Origin: Micromonospora pisi
GTDB taxonomy: Bacteria; Actinomycetota; Actinomycetes; Mycobacteriales; Micromonosporaceae
Direction: 5' to 3'
Assembly (NCBI RefSeq): GCF_003633685.1
Contig: NZ_RBKT01000001.1
Span: forward strand, 2,170,001 to 2,234,000
Length of the DNA: 64,000 nt
Shown here: one piece after another, positions 63,969-64,000 of the stretch
Layout: every line of letters begins with the position of its first letter
Position numbering within the stretch: position 1 is the stretch's first letter
Translations under genes and position numbers: made by a program
Notes under the pieces: model-generated
What the model saw: only the letters and a program-made list of their open reading frames with translations
The model's database searches: none
Told to the model about the DNA's origin: nothing

Positions 63969-64000
63969 GGCCCGAATTGGTGGAGGCGGCCCGGGTGGAG

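Overview
The window is a high-GC actinobacterial chromosome segment with many GTG starts, Shine-Dalgarno motifs of the GGAGG type and almost exclusively G/C third codon positions. The order DUF3052 - aceE - fasR - fabD - fabH - acpP - fabF - accD matches the conserved aceE/fatty-acid-synthesis neighbourhood of Streptomyces and relatives. The secreted polysaccharidases, the rifamycin-monooxygenase-like gene and the overall protein style suggest a soil filamentous actinomycete, most likely Micromonosporaceae. That placement is inference, since no rRNA is present. I see no tRNA, rRNA, CRISPR array, insertion sequence or phage gene.

Layout. 0-11 kb: the edge of a DUF3052 gene, a fused alpha-beta 2-oxoacid dehydrogenase E1, MarR and GbsR-type regulators, an ABC-2 exporter, a Tat-exported PhoD phosphatase, a YjbQ-type protein and the pyruvate dehydrogenase E1 gene aceE. 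11-23 kb: a rifamycin-monooxygenase-like flavoprotein, a CGNR regulator, a GH1 glycosidase coupled to an MFS transporter, an ArsB/NhaD-type permease, gltX, a CopC-domain protein, a secreted unknown, poorly conserved small genes and a PAP2 phosphatase. 23-30 kb: the fatty-acid initiation/elongation operon fasR / fabD-fabH-acpP-fabF-accD, with a palindrome in front of fabD that fits a FasR operator. 30-46 kb: methyltransferase, GT-C membrane protein and GT2 pair, GH3 lipoprotein, DUF3145, a conserved small protein, alpha/beta hydrolase, HelD-like RNA polymerase ATPase, secreted beta-propeller, FtsX permease and CDF transporter. 45.7-59 kb: a cyclic-di-AMP (ydaO-type) riboswitch in front of an exported coiled-coil protein, GH81 glucanase, GH13 amylase, a PfkB kinase-SurE pair and a STAS protein. 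59-64 kb: GH74 xyloglucanase, a DHFR-like protein and a GNAT protein.

Working together. The fas operon and the two E1 dehydrogenases form a central acyl-CoA block: pyruvate or branched oxoacids to starter CoA, AccD for malonyl-CoA, FabD/FabH/AcpP/FabF for chain growth. GH1, GH3, GH13, GH74 and GH81 enzymes form a dispersed set for plant, fungal and storage glycans, some with LacI-type operators upstream. The rifamycin-monooxygenase-like protein and the HelD-like protein could both bear on rifamycin tolerance, but they are 26 kb apart.

The most unusual feature is a family of nine near-identical intergenic palindromes of 52-60 bp with the arm GGAAGGGCCCC. There are two subfamilies, and in two places the element also supplies a neighbour's stop codon. 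Other points of interest are a FabD with an extra C-terminal biotinyl-like domain that lacks the lysine, a 47-residue poly-aspartate lipoprotein, and a perfect hairpin between two LacI-type operators.
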